Assembly: GCA_030544215.1 (NCBI GenBank)
Contig: JARZZO010000001.1
Location: 69,218,456 to 69,282,455, forward strand
DNA: 64,000 nt
DNA from: Zantedeschia hybrid cultivar
Taxonomy: Eukaryota > Streptophyta > Magnoliopsida > Alismatales > Araceae
Reading direction: 5' to 3'
The stretch's first letter is position 1. Every line of letters starts with the position of its first letter. The notes under the pieces are model-generated. The model was given only the letters and a program-made list of their open reading frames with translations, was not told the DNA's origin and ran no database searches. Below, in pieces: positions 11,030 through 22,868 of the stretch. Both the position numbers and the translations under genes were made by a program.

Positions 11030-11870
11030 GCATGTGAAATCCATCAACGACCAAAGCCCTCTCTTAACTCTTATCTACTTTGCTGCTGTATTTTCTGATG
11101 GCAACTTCTTATGTGCTCTCCTATTATAGCAGGGTTTGATCCTAAAGTAAGTTCACGCCATTGCAACTCCTGCGGCAAGAGGCAATTTATGATTCATCTA
11201 TCTGGGGGATGAAGGGAAGGGAGATGAACTCTGAACCTTTGTATGCCCAGTAGACACCTAGGGGTGAAATGTACTTGGTACTAACCCATCTTTTCATGGC
11301 AAAATATCTTGTTTATCCTCATCCCCATGTGTCTAGGACCATACAATGGTCCAAAGAAAAAGGCCTAGAGGATATCATCGCAAAAAATGGTTTCCTACCC
11401 TTCGTCCAACTAGAATAAAATGACCACACGATGCGAAGGGAGAGCACCTCTTCATGGGAGGTCAATTCTCAACGCGAAGGTCCATAGGTGGGGCAGCGAA
11501 AAGGAACTGGAGAGGGTTCTCCTCTAAGTTTATGCTGACAATAGGAGCTCTTCCCAAATTGTTTACTATGGACTTCAAGTTTAGAAATACTTATTGCATT
11601 GAGGGGGGCATTGCAGTTTATCCAAGTTGTCGTTTGATCTAGTTTGGGTCAACTCGATGTTTGTACCATATGGTCTTTTTGATGAGATGGTACGAAAAAA
11701 AAAAAATCACACAATCCCGAGGTGCATGTTTACATGTGCCCGGCGTGTGCCCCAAGTACTCTCCAATCTATTTGATCGAACGATAACTGTGAATTTACAA
11801 TTCCCCTTCAATGTAGCTAATATTCCTCTTACATAAGTTTGGAAAAATTCTTGATTAGGCTTAAGCCTAA
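11030..11870. other. Non-coding stretch, nothing recognised
   Basis: Open frames here are short and show no family resemblance. No element ends were found. Confidence 0.35.
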
Positions 11871-13010
11871 AATGAACCTGAGATGAATTAGCTCTTCCCA
11901 ATTGCAGTAGATTAATCATTGTTGCATCGTGTATGGTGCAACAACGTATGCTGGATTGAGCACTTGCACTATCTGACAACTCAAATCTCACGAGCATGGG
12001 ATCTTTTTTTTAATTTTTTAATTGTCCAATTAGAAATCAAAAGGTGTGGAGGTTGAACTGCATTAGGGCCCTAGCTTGATTTTTTTTAATAAAAAAATCA
12101 CACTATTATGCTATCCTCTGATCAATGAGCAATGCAACAAGCATTACTCATTGCAGCAAGGATTTAGCCTTCCTCATTGCTTTCTACGGACAAAGGCTTC
12201 TACTGACTAAAGCATGCAAGTCTAAGATGATTTCTAATAGAGTAACAATTGTTGCATGTCGGGCACTGTAGCAATGTGATGCAATACTCATGTGCAACTG
12301 TGATATGATTCAACGGTTCAGAACCTTCTTTGAATTTTGTAACTATCTAATATTTGATCGGACGGCACAAATGTCGACTTAAAGTAATAAAAAAAAAACC
12401 TACTACACTGCCATCTTCAAGATTGGGTGGAAGGTTCGATCTTCAAGATTAGATAAAACACCTTGACTATTGCAATCCATGTGGTGTAATGTTTGAGATG
12501 TTGCAATAAGCATTATTCTTCCTAGTATGGCTAAATGTGAAAAAGAAATACTTGTTGCAACGTCCTGGGTGTAGGGGTAGTGTACATGTTTTTTTTACTT
12601 CACTTAGTTTTTTATTTTTTTAGACCATCCGATCAAAAACCGGATGGTACAACTAGTGACTTTGAATTGGCCCCATGCTCTCTCTATATTAAAAAACAAT
12701 TGTGTTCAAACAAATAGAGGCATGCATAATTTTTTTTCAAAAAAAAAAAAAAGCGAGTTCAGTGCTGCCTCAAGTTCACTGATTTTACTATCTAATCTTT
12801 TATCAAATGCTCCAAAAATTTTAAAAATGGAAAACGAAACAAAAATCCAAAAAAAGGGGCTCCTTTATGCATACCCAGGTGTGTATGAGCAGCCGGGTGC
12901 GCTGTCGTCCAATTGGGCCCGGCACATTGCAATCAATGTGGAGAAATACTTGCTGCAAGGTTGACATGGAACGTGGCCCCTCGATCTGGGGACGCCACGT
13001 ACGTGCCCCC

Positions 13011-13322
13011 CATGTGCCCCTGTAGCACCAACGTTAGCACGTGTCAGTGCACATAGGCATCCATAAAAAAATTTTGCTTACGCCTGGAGAGCATATACAT
13101 GCTATTGGGAGTATGTATACACTCTCAGGAGCATGTACAAGGTTTCATGAGCATGTTCATGCTCTCGGAAGCACATGTTCTCAAAACCTTGTACATACTC
13201 CCGAGAGCATGTACACACTCTCGAAACTTCAGGGTAAAAATAAAATTTCTTTTTAGGAGTGCCCATGTACTCTGACGTCAGCACGTGTTAGGCGTGATCA
13301 TTAGACTGCAAGGGCACATGGG
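13011..13322. mobile_element. Foldback element with nested AGCATGTACA palindromes
   Basis: The outer ends CATGTGCCCCTGTAGC (13011) and TGCAAGGGCACATGGG (13307) are inverted copies. The inner arms at 13122-13156 and 13173-13207 pair closely (both centred on CATGTACAAGGTTT or its complement) around a 16-nt loop. Repeats such as GGAGCATGTACA add further symmetry. No coding sequence is seen. Confidence 0.7.
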
Positions 13323-13348
13323 AGTGTGTACCTAACGTCTCTAGGTTT

Positions 13349-13363
13349 GGGGGGGGGGGGGGG
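13349..13363. repeat. Poly-G run of 15
   Basis: An uninterrupted run of 15 G follows the foldback element. Length is uncertain because homopolymers are prone to sequencing error. Confidence 0.9.
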
Positions 13364-14205
13364 TTGGATTTCATGTCATCCTTATCGAATCCCAACTGGT
13401 GCAGTAAGTATTTCTCATTCATGTGCCCTAGGACATTGCAGCAAGTATTTTTGAACGTGAAATGGACCTGAGATAAGTTAGTTTAGTCCGGTTGTCCTGC
13501 TCGGCCCAGATGTAAATCGGATCATTCTCGTGCGCCATAGGCGGCAGGCCCACAAGTGCCCGGTCTGTCACAAGTCGTGCCATTAACCAGGGCAATAGGT
13601 AGACAGCCCACCTACCGGGCTCAATATGGTTGGTCCATCAAGCTTGACCCAAGAAGCTCAATCCAACCGGCTTCCAAGGTCCAACAGGCATATGCATTCT
13701 ACCGAATTTTATATCTTCTGAATTAATTTAATTACTTTTTTCATTTCATTTGATTATCTTTTTTTTGGATTCCTTCAATTATTTATCGTCTCATTTGACT
13801 AGTTACCTTCCAGGCCTGATCAGTCGAGCCCATTCTTTGCTCAAACTTTTTCCAACCCCCTCAATTTTCATCTCAGCTCATGAAAATCCCCTCTCCTCTA
13901 ACAAATTCTTGTTTGTTAGTTTTCTCATTGAAGAGACCCAACCTAATATATGTACATTTTGATTGTATACATTAATTATGTAAGAATAAGACTTTTTGAC
14001 CTTAATTTAGTAGACCATCTAATGTGTTCTCACATGATTTGACAGCATGCTCATCATTCTATATATTTCGTTCTATTTCTTTCTATCTTACCTTAGACAA
14101 GTGACAAAAATTATTCTCAAGTCATGTAAAAGGATATAAAAATCTAGTCAAATTAAAATCTAAAAGATCTCTTTCTAATTATATACATTAAATGTTAATG
14201 CACAT

Positions 14206-14406
14206 TCAGACAAAGTTTGGTGTGACACACCCAGGAGAGTTGGCAATTCCTTTTAATAGACACAGAAAGCTGTTGCCACCACTGTAAGGCCCTCCAATCT
14301 CTCTATTGAAGCTAGCAATCCCCAAAGAAGGCCCCTGCAAGAACCACCAACCCCTGTTCTTTCTCAAGTTGTTATGTAGCTCTTTAACACTGAAGCTATT
14401 AGACAT
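14206..14406 (-). other. Possible orphan coding fragment of 66 codons, unknown
   Basis: An open frame of 66 codons begins MSNSFSVKELHNNLRK and has a balanced, non-repetitive composition with aromatic and glycine-rich parts (WWFLQGPSLG, IGGPYSGG). On the minus strand it is preceded by TTATTTTTCAG, which resembles a 3' splice site. I do not recognise the family. It could be one exon of a decayed or captured gene. It lies about 0.9 kb upstream of the KH gene on the opposite strand. There is no promoter or further exon I can support. Confidence 0.25.
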
Positions 14407-14409
14407 TTC

Positions 14410-15200
14410 AACTGAAAAATAAGGTAATTAGCATTATTAGTTTTATTGCATTAATTTCGGGTGAACTATATTTAGGTGTTCTTTGGTCTGACATAAAATG
14501 TCATAAAACATATTATGAATGTTGTACTTCTTGAGACATAAATGCGGTGTTCTACGGTGTTTTATAATATTTAACATCAAATCAAATGACTCCATTATGA
14601 AAACATGTATTTGAATTTTTTTTCTTCTGTTACATGTTCAAAATTAAATTTTCAATAATCCTTCGTCGACTAGTGTCTATCCCCATCCATCCTCACTTAT
14701 GGATACCCTTCTTGAAGAGAGAAAAGTATCACAATTGCCTTTTTTGTTGCCATGAATGTCCCTCAGACGTATCGAAAAAAATGATAATCATGCTTTTTTT
14801 TAAAAAAAAGAATATGTATAGCATTATATCCCTTAAGATAAATTACGGAGTTTTTTAGTCTCTATAATCTACTTAATTTAAAGTTTCTCTATAACTTTTG
14901 TATTTAGTAATCCTCGTGATCTCAGTTTTATTCGAAAAAATCATTTTAAGACCTTTTTTTAAGGCCTTTTTCTAAAATATTTTAATATTTAATATTTTTT
15001 AAAATTTTTGTGGGTATTTTCAGGATAGTTTTTTTACTAAATATAGATATTAAATGAGTTTTTTAATTAAGCTGAAATAATGATTTACTTAAATTATCTT
15101 CGTAAAAACTCCTCCCATTAATAAAATATCCTCTGCGCACGCAGCGCGGCGCCGGCGCCACCCTTTTCGACATTTCCCAGCCGACCCAAACTCCGAACCG
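14410..15200. promoter_or_regulatory. Upstream region of the KH gene
   Basis: AT-rich sequence with T and A runs turns GC-rich at about 15130, just before the TATA box. At 14470-14600 there is a MITE-like TCATAAAA(C/T)AT(T/A)-rich stretch resembling one at 44230-44350. No gene is seen on either strand here. Confidence 0.4.
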
Positions 15201-15206
15201 CTGCGC

Positions 15207-15213
15207 TATAAAA
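15207..15213 (+). promoter_or_regulatory. TATA box of the KH gene
   Basis: TATAAAA stands in a GC-rich context about 100 bp before the start codon, which would place transcription start near 15240. Confidence 0.75.
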
Positions 15214-15244
15214 GGCGCCCCTATCCGGACCCGGGCGAACCCGA

Positions 15245-15308
15245 CTAGGGTTTTTCTACGCATCTCCTCCTCTCGTGCTCTTCGCTAAGCAGAAGAAAAA
15301 AACCCTAG
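15245..15308 (+). promoter_or_regulatory. Telo-box-like elements in the 5' leader
   Basis: CTAGGGTTT (15245-15253) and its inverse AAACCCTAG (15300-15308) flank a CT-rich leader. AAACCCTA elements are common near the start of plant genes for translation and growth functions. The second copy ends two bases before the ATG. Confidence 0.55.
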
Positions 15309-15310
15309 AA

Positions 15311-15641
15311 ATGTCTGACGACATCCAGATCTCTCGCTCGGACCACAAGCGGAAGTACGAGGACCAGGGCAGCGCCTCCCCGGCGGCCGCCGCCGTCGCT
15401 CCCGCTCGTCGGGCCACCGGTTTCTCGGCGGCGACGCCGACCGTCGACTCTCCCGCCGCCGGCTCTGCGCCCTCCTACAACAGCGTTCCTCCGCCGCTGG
15501 ACGGGATCCAGCTCGCGAAGCAGAGGGCGCAGGAGATAGCGGCGCGGCTCCTCAGCGACGCCGAGGCGAAGCGCCCGCGCGTCGAGAACGGCGGTGTCGG
15601 GGACGATGCCGCCAACAAGGGTTTCGGTTCTTCCTTGGCTG
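15311..15641 (+). CDS. KH gene exon 1
   Basis: GC-rich first exon, ATG context CTAGAAATGTC, encoding MSDDIQISRS onward with alanine/proline-rich sequence and the LAKQRAQEIAARLL helix. It ends TTGGCTG before GTTAGAG and leaves one base (phase 1) for exon 2. Confidence 0.85.
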
Positions 15642-18258
15642 GTTAGAGTTGCTATTTTATATAATTTGGCTTTATTTGTTTTATCTCTTGAGTTGCGTCA
15701 GTAGTTGTCTGTTATCCGAGATATGTTGGAATTGGTGTGTGCACGTAGATTTTTCTTTCAAACAAGCACTGGCTGGATTTTTGGTTATTCAAACATGTTC
15801 TCTATGTTATTTTCTTGATTAAGGATCCGTTTGGTTCTACGTGAAACATGTTCTTTACCAGAAAATCGAGAACAGAATCCAATATTTGGTACTTATGAAA
15901 ATACTCTGTTGAAAATGTTTTTATTTGTTCGTTTTCCTAAAAATGTTTTCGTAATAATGATTTCATGCATTTGTTTGCTTGTAAAATGACTTCATTTCCT
16001 CAATAGGGTTGCTTCAATCTGCAGGAGCAGGACGTTCACACCCCAGTCCCTGGGCGCTACCTACACGGGTACGGTCTGGGGCAAATGGAGCTGCCAGTTT
16101 CCCTCCACTCCCACCGTTTCTCCTTTTTTTTGGGCAACCAAAAATCATATGGTACAGACCATTTTAGTGGGCAGTACCACAAATATGTATAGCAGAGAAT
16201 GGTTACAAAATGACCCCAAAACGCAAACACCAAGAAGGTGTAAGAGTTACCCTTCCCTCACTAAAACGGAAAGGGAAGAGATACCAATAGTCCCTTTACA
16301 AAAAGATTGAGCCCATTCTCTCACTAGCAAAAATAAAGCTAACCACACACTCAGGGACAAGAGCTTCATTTCTAAATATCCTCTTGTTTCTCTCGCACCA
16401 AATGGCCAACACAGTTGCATGAAGAATCAGTCACCAGATTGAGAATCCATGGTGGGGAGATGGCAGTCCAAGAAAGAAGCAGATTGCCTGTGGATACTCC
16501 CAGATCAACTCTACTTGCTACGTCGCCAAGGATCATATGCCAAACTTCCTTGGTAAAGAGCACCCAATTAAGACGTGGTCCAAGGACTCCTCTTGGTCAG
16601 TATACTAAGCACCCAGGGGTACAAGTACCGTGCCAATCTATCCCTTGTCGGCGGCTCAATCCCCATATGAGTACCTTGACCTTCAGCGGAGACTTGGGAA
16701 GCCTAATATGAGAGGCAAAAGCATGTGTCAGACCAGCATCAGTGATGATGGGGTAGGTAGATATTTCGTGAAGATCCCCTTAGCCTCCTATCACCAATGC
16801 CAGCTACCCGATGGAGTGGGATTGGGCTTGAACTGCAGTAGACCAGTGAGATGGCGAAACTCCTCTATTTCAGCATCCCTGAGCTGCCTTATGAAAGTAG
16901 GGCCCACATGCCCTTGGCGTAGACAGGATAAATTGAACGATTAGATAGATCCCTTGGCGGAGACAGGAGGCAAGCAAGGCCTATGGAACCCCAAACTGTT
17001 AGAAAACCCCTGTACTGAAGTATATATATCTAGTTTTAACCTCTTTTAACATATTCTTTTCACATTTAGTTGTATAAGCCCTGTAAAAACTTAAAAGTTA
17101 TGCGCATATCTTTTCTTATATGTAAACCCTACTGTAACAAATGTAAACAATCTCAATGGAACTGATATTATTGTACAGACCGCCCCCCCCCCCCCCCCGA
17201 AGAAAAAAAAGACAAGGAATTTATTTGGCTCCGCCACTTCCCAACGGTGAAGATATTTTGACACTTTGACAAAATTTAGGGTCATGGTAGGAAGGAGGAA
17301 CCTTTTTAAAGTTTAGTTTGATTTTGTGGTGTATTGTTTTGGTGGGCTTATAATATGTATTTCAAAGTTCATAGATTGCAAGAATTTATATAAATTAAGG
17401 CCTCATTAGGTTTAGAATCTTCAATTATTAGAAATAAATAGTAACAGTGATCTAAAATAACTTCTTCTCATAGTGAAGGCGATAAGCTCCCATTTACTTC
17501 TATTTTTGTTTTCGATTTTCGATTAAAAGCGGAAGTGGAAACACTCATTTCCATCTCCATTTTTGTCTCCAATAAACCTTATCGGAAATGGAAGCATTAA
17601 GTGCTATTTTTGTTTTTGTCTCCAACCTGCTTGCAGCCCTATTAGCGACATTTAAGTCAAAATCAAGGCACAACAATCTAATAACAAGGTATCTTAAGTC
17701 TAAGGACCAACCGCGTTACTGGGAAGCTGAATCTCCTGGTTGACAGCTAGGTATAATGACCATTCGGGGACTCATAATTGGATATGCTCAGTGAACTCAT
17801 TCACCAATGAGTGTATACATGTTTTCTCTAGTGTCTCCACATAAGTGACTATGAGCCGGTCATCCTCATCATATGAATATGTATAACATGTACTAGTCTT
17901 ACGGAATGTTTGATGTCCTTTTCAGATATCCTATGACTAGGACTAATTTAGCATACATATTTAAAAAAAGATTGATCTCATTATAATTCAATTGTCATTG
18001 CATATATGTTTGGACTTCATTATAAAGACGACAAACGTGCAATAAACATAATGAATATATGGTCTTTTATTAAAATAATAAGAATAAGAATGTTCGTAGA
18101 TGTTACAAGATTGGTTTGACGGACACCTATAACTAACACCCAACTGCCCCAATCAAGATTAGGTGGCTAGGTGTGTAAACTGACATTTTTTTTGAAATGG
18201 GACGACTCCGAGCTAAGTACGGCCAGGCCGCACCAAGAGCCTTGGCCACACGCTAGCA

Positions 18259-18323
<65 letters not shown>

Positions 18324-21127
18324 TGGTCCATGCTCTAGGAGGCATCTTGTTGCCCACCTTTTTTTAATTCTGAGTTGCTCATTCTTTGTCTTGCTATTGG
18401 TGTTGTATGCCTCTTGATGTCTTTTCATTCATGATGTGGAAGCATCTCTAGCAAAAAGGCAAATAAATTAGTATCTCCACACAAAAGAGAAGTAAGTCCC
18501 ACTGTGTATGAGATTGTGATTAGATTATTGATTTTGTAAGTGTTCAATTTTCTTCAATAATGGTCCTTTTGGATAATTGGATGACAACCATGTTTTATTT
18601 ACATTTAGCTTCAAGAAATGCAGAATACAAATTTTATCATGTAGAGTTGATTATGCTGACAAAATGGTGTTGTAGCTTTTAAGGACGGTTTGGCAAGGCT
18701 CAACGACCTAATCCAACCCATGTGAGGTATTGTCTATTTTGGGCCAAGTTTGCACGGTTTGGTCCCCAAAAAGGCGCCTTACAAGTTATAAATCCAAATA
18801 TCACATATTTGGCTCGGCGACTTTTTCTATTTTTTAATGTTGGACTAATCTGGTTCATCCCTATCCCAACCTTTGGACATAGTTGTAGCTCCACACTGTG
18901 GTATTACGTTATCACGATCCCACATGTAACCCTCTCTTGCTTGTAGTCCTTTTGTAACAATCCCGTATTACAAAACTCATAAATACTATCTAAATCTTTC
19001 TTATAATGTGGTTCTGTCACTTGGATCTAGATAAAAATCTAAATTTGTCTTACACTCGGATCGATCAATAGGACATAAAATTGTAACAATAAGAAGCAAT
19101 CACACGATATGGAAGTAAATGAAAATATTATATTTCATTAAACATGTCCTTGTACAATTGGAGTACAAAGAGTACAAGAGTAGAGTACTCAACTGATGTT
19201 TACAACATCAAGTGTTTGCCTACTAATTGATATTACAAAAGGACTGAGTTAATACAAAATTAAGGTTCCATGTCCTTATATTAGTGTCTGGGTCTTTTTT
19301 TTTTAAAAATAATTTAAGAAACCTCATGAGTCTCAGTTGATCGCTTAGTATTGATTATTTACTCTCTACTGCAACTTCGAGGTCAACACATATCTTAGAT
19401 GAAGGAATAAAATGCACTGACATAAGAAAATGCATGCAATTGTATCATCTAGCGATAAATCTCGAAACAATCTTTTAACATTAAAATAACACAACATTTA
19501 GTTCTTTGTAGGACATTGAGCTATTTTCTTTTAATTTGTTATTTAATACTTTGTTTTTTGTTCATGCATGGTATAAACATGTGACTACAAAATAACGAAA
19601 ATTCATATATAATTTAAAATTCTTCTTTCTTAGAGTTAAGCTACGATCAGGTGTTACTATGATCCTTTCATTCATTTTCCTTTCGGGTCCATCTTGATAG
19701 TCGGTCGCTACTTCGACTTTGTCGCTCATTCATATAAAGAATGTAAGGAGATATATCATTCACCAACAATCTTTATTAGATTAAGCAGGTTGTTCGAAGT
19801 TCTTGACTAACTGGAACTCATAGCTTAAAGCTATGTTGTCTTGGCTCCACTCTCGAGCGCACTCAAGTAGTTTATCTAGCCACTGTCCCAGGATGTCCCG
19901 AGTCTAGACTGCTAGACACCTTTATGATCCCAACTAGTCTTATTTTGAGTCACAACTTGATCGGGATTTTTCTTTTTCAATTCAATAGGAGACACCCTGT
20001 CTTTCTTTCACTTGTGACAATGACTCATGTCCCATATCCTCAAGGATAAATTTGAGGGCCTTTCCTACCGGTGAAGTGTTGTCAACTTATCAATAGTAGG
20101 AAAAGTATCTCAAAAAATTCACTAATAATATATTTTTTGTCATAAAATATATCCATAAGAATCAAAGTCTTTACATAATCTCGGGCGCGATCTGATCCCT
20201 TTTATGACGGGCCTTGTTCACAATTGTAATTTATCATGAATTAATAACTTTGATTGTATGCTTGATCTTTACCTCTTTCTGTGAAAAAGGGTCTTTAATC
20301 CTTTTTCGTTCTTATTCATTCTTTTTCAAAGGTTTTTCACCATCTTAAAATTTCATTTCATAGCAAATATTTCAATTTCTTACGTTAAATCAGAATACTC
20401 ATCTTCATATATCACTACATGGGTGTATACATGCCTTTGTCATGAAAATCAATCATAAAGTAGATAGCAAATTTAATACGTAAAACATATGCTTGAACCA
20501 TGTATTCTTGTATGGATGCGATAAAATTTGAAATTTAAAACCATCTTAAAATTTTATTTCATGGCAAATATTTCAATTTCTTACGTTAAACCACAGTACT
20601 CATCTTCATATATCACCGCATGGGTGTATACATACCTTTGTCATGAAAATCAATCATAAAGTAGATCGCAAATTTAATACGTAAAACATATGCTTAAACC
20701 ATGTATGCTTGTACGGATGTGATAAAATCTGAAATTAAAAAACATGGATATTATACTTATCCTTTTTGAAGGATTTTCTCAAATATCATGCCTCCCTCGA
20801 GTTAAGCAAATCTTGCATGATATAAAAATGTGAAGCCATTATCGTGTTAAAACATCGCTTAATATCTAAAAAGATTTTGACATAACCTCCTTTTATTTAT
20901 GACACAATATTACCTTTTTGACCTCCCAAGGAACCCAAAAAATGATTAAGAAGAAAGTAGGTTGAGTATCACCCTACTTAAAACAAGTTCACTGCTAGAT
21001 CGACATTGTGTCACCAGAGGCCTGCTGGCGGATCACCGTCGTAGCTTCAACCCTCCCCCTAAGATGTAAGGCCTCCTTCCTCTTCCTTTTCTCTCTCTAC
21101 CTGTAGATTTTCTCTTTCTCTCTCTAC

Positions 21128-21160
<33 letters not shown>

Positions 21161-22806
21161 CCCCTCTCTTGGTGGGACGTCCTAAACAAAGGGGCTCCCC
21201 CCATTTAAAGAGGGAGGGGAAAATAAGATAAAGGAGAGAGGAGAGGATAAGGATGGGTGTAGATAATGATGAGAGGGGGTGATGTGGCACGTTGAGGTGG
21301 CCGGGAGATAACTTAAATGTTAAGAAACTTAAAGGTTAAGAAATGTCTATCCCTTCCATTCTTTTAAAATAATTATATATATACCTGTATTCTATGTCTA
21401 TTTTACCAATTAATCAGTAATGATTCTTTTTGGCAATTTCGAAGATAGTTTTGAAACCTTGGAAAATTTACTTAAGGCCTTGTAAAAATTATCAATCACT
21501 CTTTAAGTCTTAAATTTCTAATAATTGTATTTATATTTTTAAGAATTTATAAATATGCCCTTTTCACAATTATACATATTCTAGTAAAACTTATTAACAG
21601 CTTAATTGCACAAAAAATTCACTAAAATCTTATGTAAACTTTTCCTTTGATATGTTTGTTAGAAATATAAGCATTCTTTTAAATATCTCCCTTTGTCTTT
21701 ATATAATTGTGTAGATACCCTTATTTTTGTAGGTCATTACACCTTTCCTCCTACATGGCTCGTGACTAGGTCATTACAAGCCCACCAATTTTCGCATAGT
21801 TCATCCCCAAACAAGTCCATATCGTAATACGTGGGACTCCTTCCGATACCATTCTATATAATTCTATCCAACCCTTATAACATATTATTCACTTTCAACT
21901 CAGTCCACATAGTTTTGCCCCCAAAAGGTGCCTACCTCATAAGTTATGGATGCAAATCTTACATATATGTTGTTTCCTGATATTGGACTAATCTGGTTCA
22001 TCTCTGTCCCAATCTCTATACATAGTGGTCACTCCACACCGTGGCCTTACGTACTGCCCTTCCACAGGTAGCCCTTTTATCCTACCTGGCTCATGACTGG
22101 GTCACTATAGTTCATCCCTGGCTGGCCTTGGCATAGGGATCCTGAAGATGAGATTGGCATTGGCAGCGGACCCTAGAGTCCTGACCCCCCCACAAAAAAA
22201 AAAGGAAGAAGAAGGAGAAAGCTTACATTTCTCTTTGCATTGGAGATGAGCCTCCATTGTCGCAAGGTTGCAGGAGGGGAGGACAGACTATCTCTTGAGG
22301 AGAGAGGGAGATTGGATGGGAGAGCAAGTGGTTGCTACTAGGGATCTCATCTGAATGATGGACCATTGAGGATACCTGCAGTGGGGTGTTGAGCATTGCA
22401 GAGTAAGGTATGGTCTTCTTGTGCTTGTGGAGATGGGGAGATTGGGGATGGGAGAGCAAGTGGTTACTAGTAGGGATCTCATCTGAATGATGAACCATTG
22501 AGGATGCCTGTATTGGGTGCAGAGTGTTGGGGAGCAAGGTTTTTTTTTGGGGGTTGGGGGGGTGGGGGTTTACCTGTGGGCCAATGGCATTGTGAGGAGC
22601 AAAGATCGGTGCCATGGGGAGATCTGCTGGGCTTTGCTCGCTTCTTTTCTTGTCTTTTCCCTCCTTCCTCAATCATCACCATTGTTGTGCACGGTACAGT
22701 TTTACGGAAAGTTTCTCCAAACTGAACACGAGTAGGAATCTTAGCTAAACCGAACTGGAAAAAGTCGGCTCAATTTGGTTTAAACCAGAATTTTACATTT
22801 TGTATC

Positions 22807-22868
<62 letters not shown>

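Larger units (their letters stand above)
11870..13500. repeat. Region rich in TTGCAGCAAGTATTTCTC motifs
   Basis: Copies or close variants of TTGCAGCAAG(T)ATTTCTC occur at about 12150, 13399 and 13434 on the + strand and at 12545 and 12932 on the - strand. Shorter TGCAACAAGCATTA-type words also occur. A second word, GATCGGACGG or its complement, sits nearby (12355, 12625). The same pair of words recurs at 42.4-44.0 kb, so this is probably one degenerate repeat family. Confidence 0.55.

Noticed and set aside
22223..22682. Minus-strand open frame of 149 codons
   Set aside because: It spans a 130-bp tandem duplication and poly-A-rich ends. It is repetitive and has no recognisable domain.
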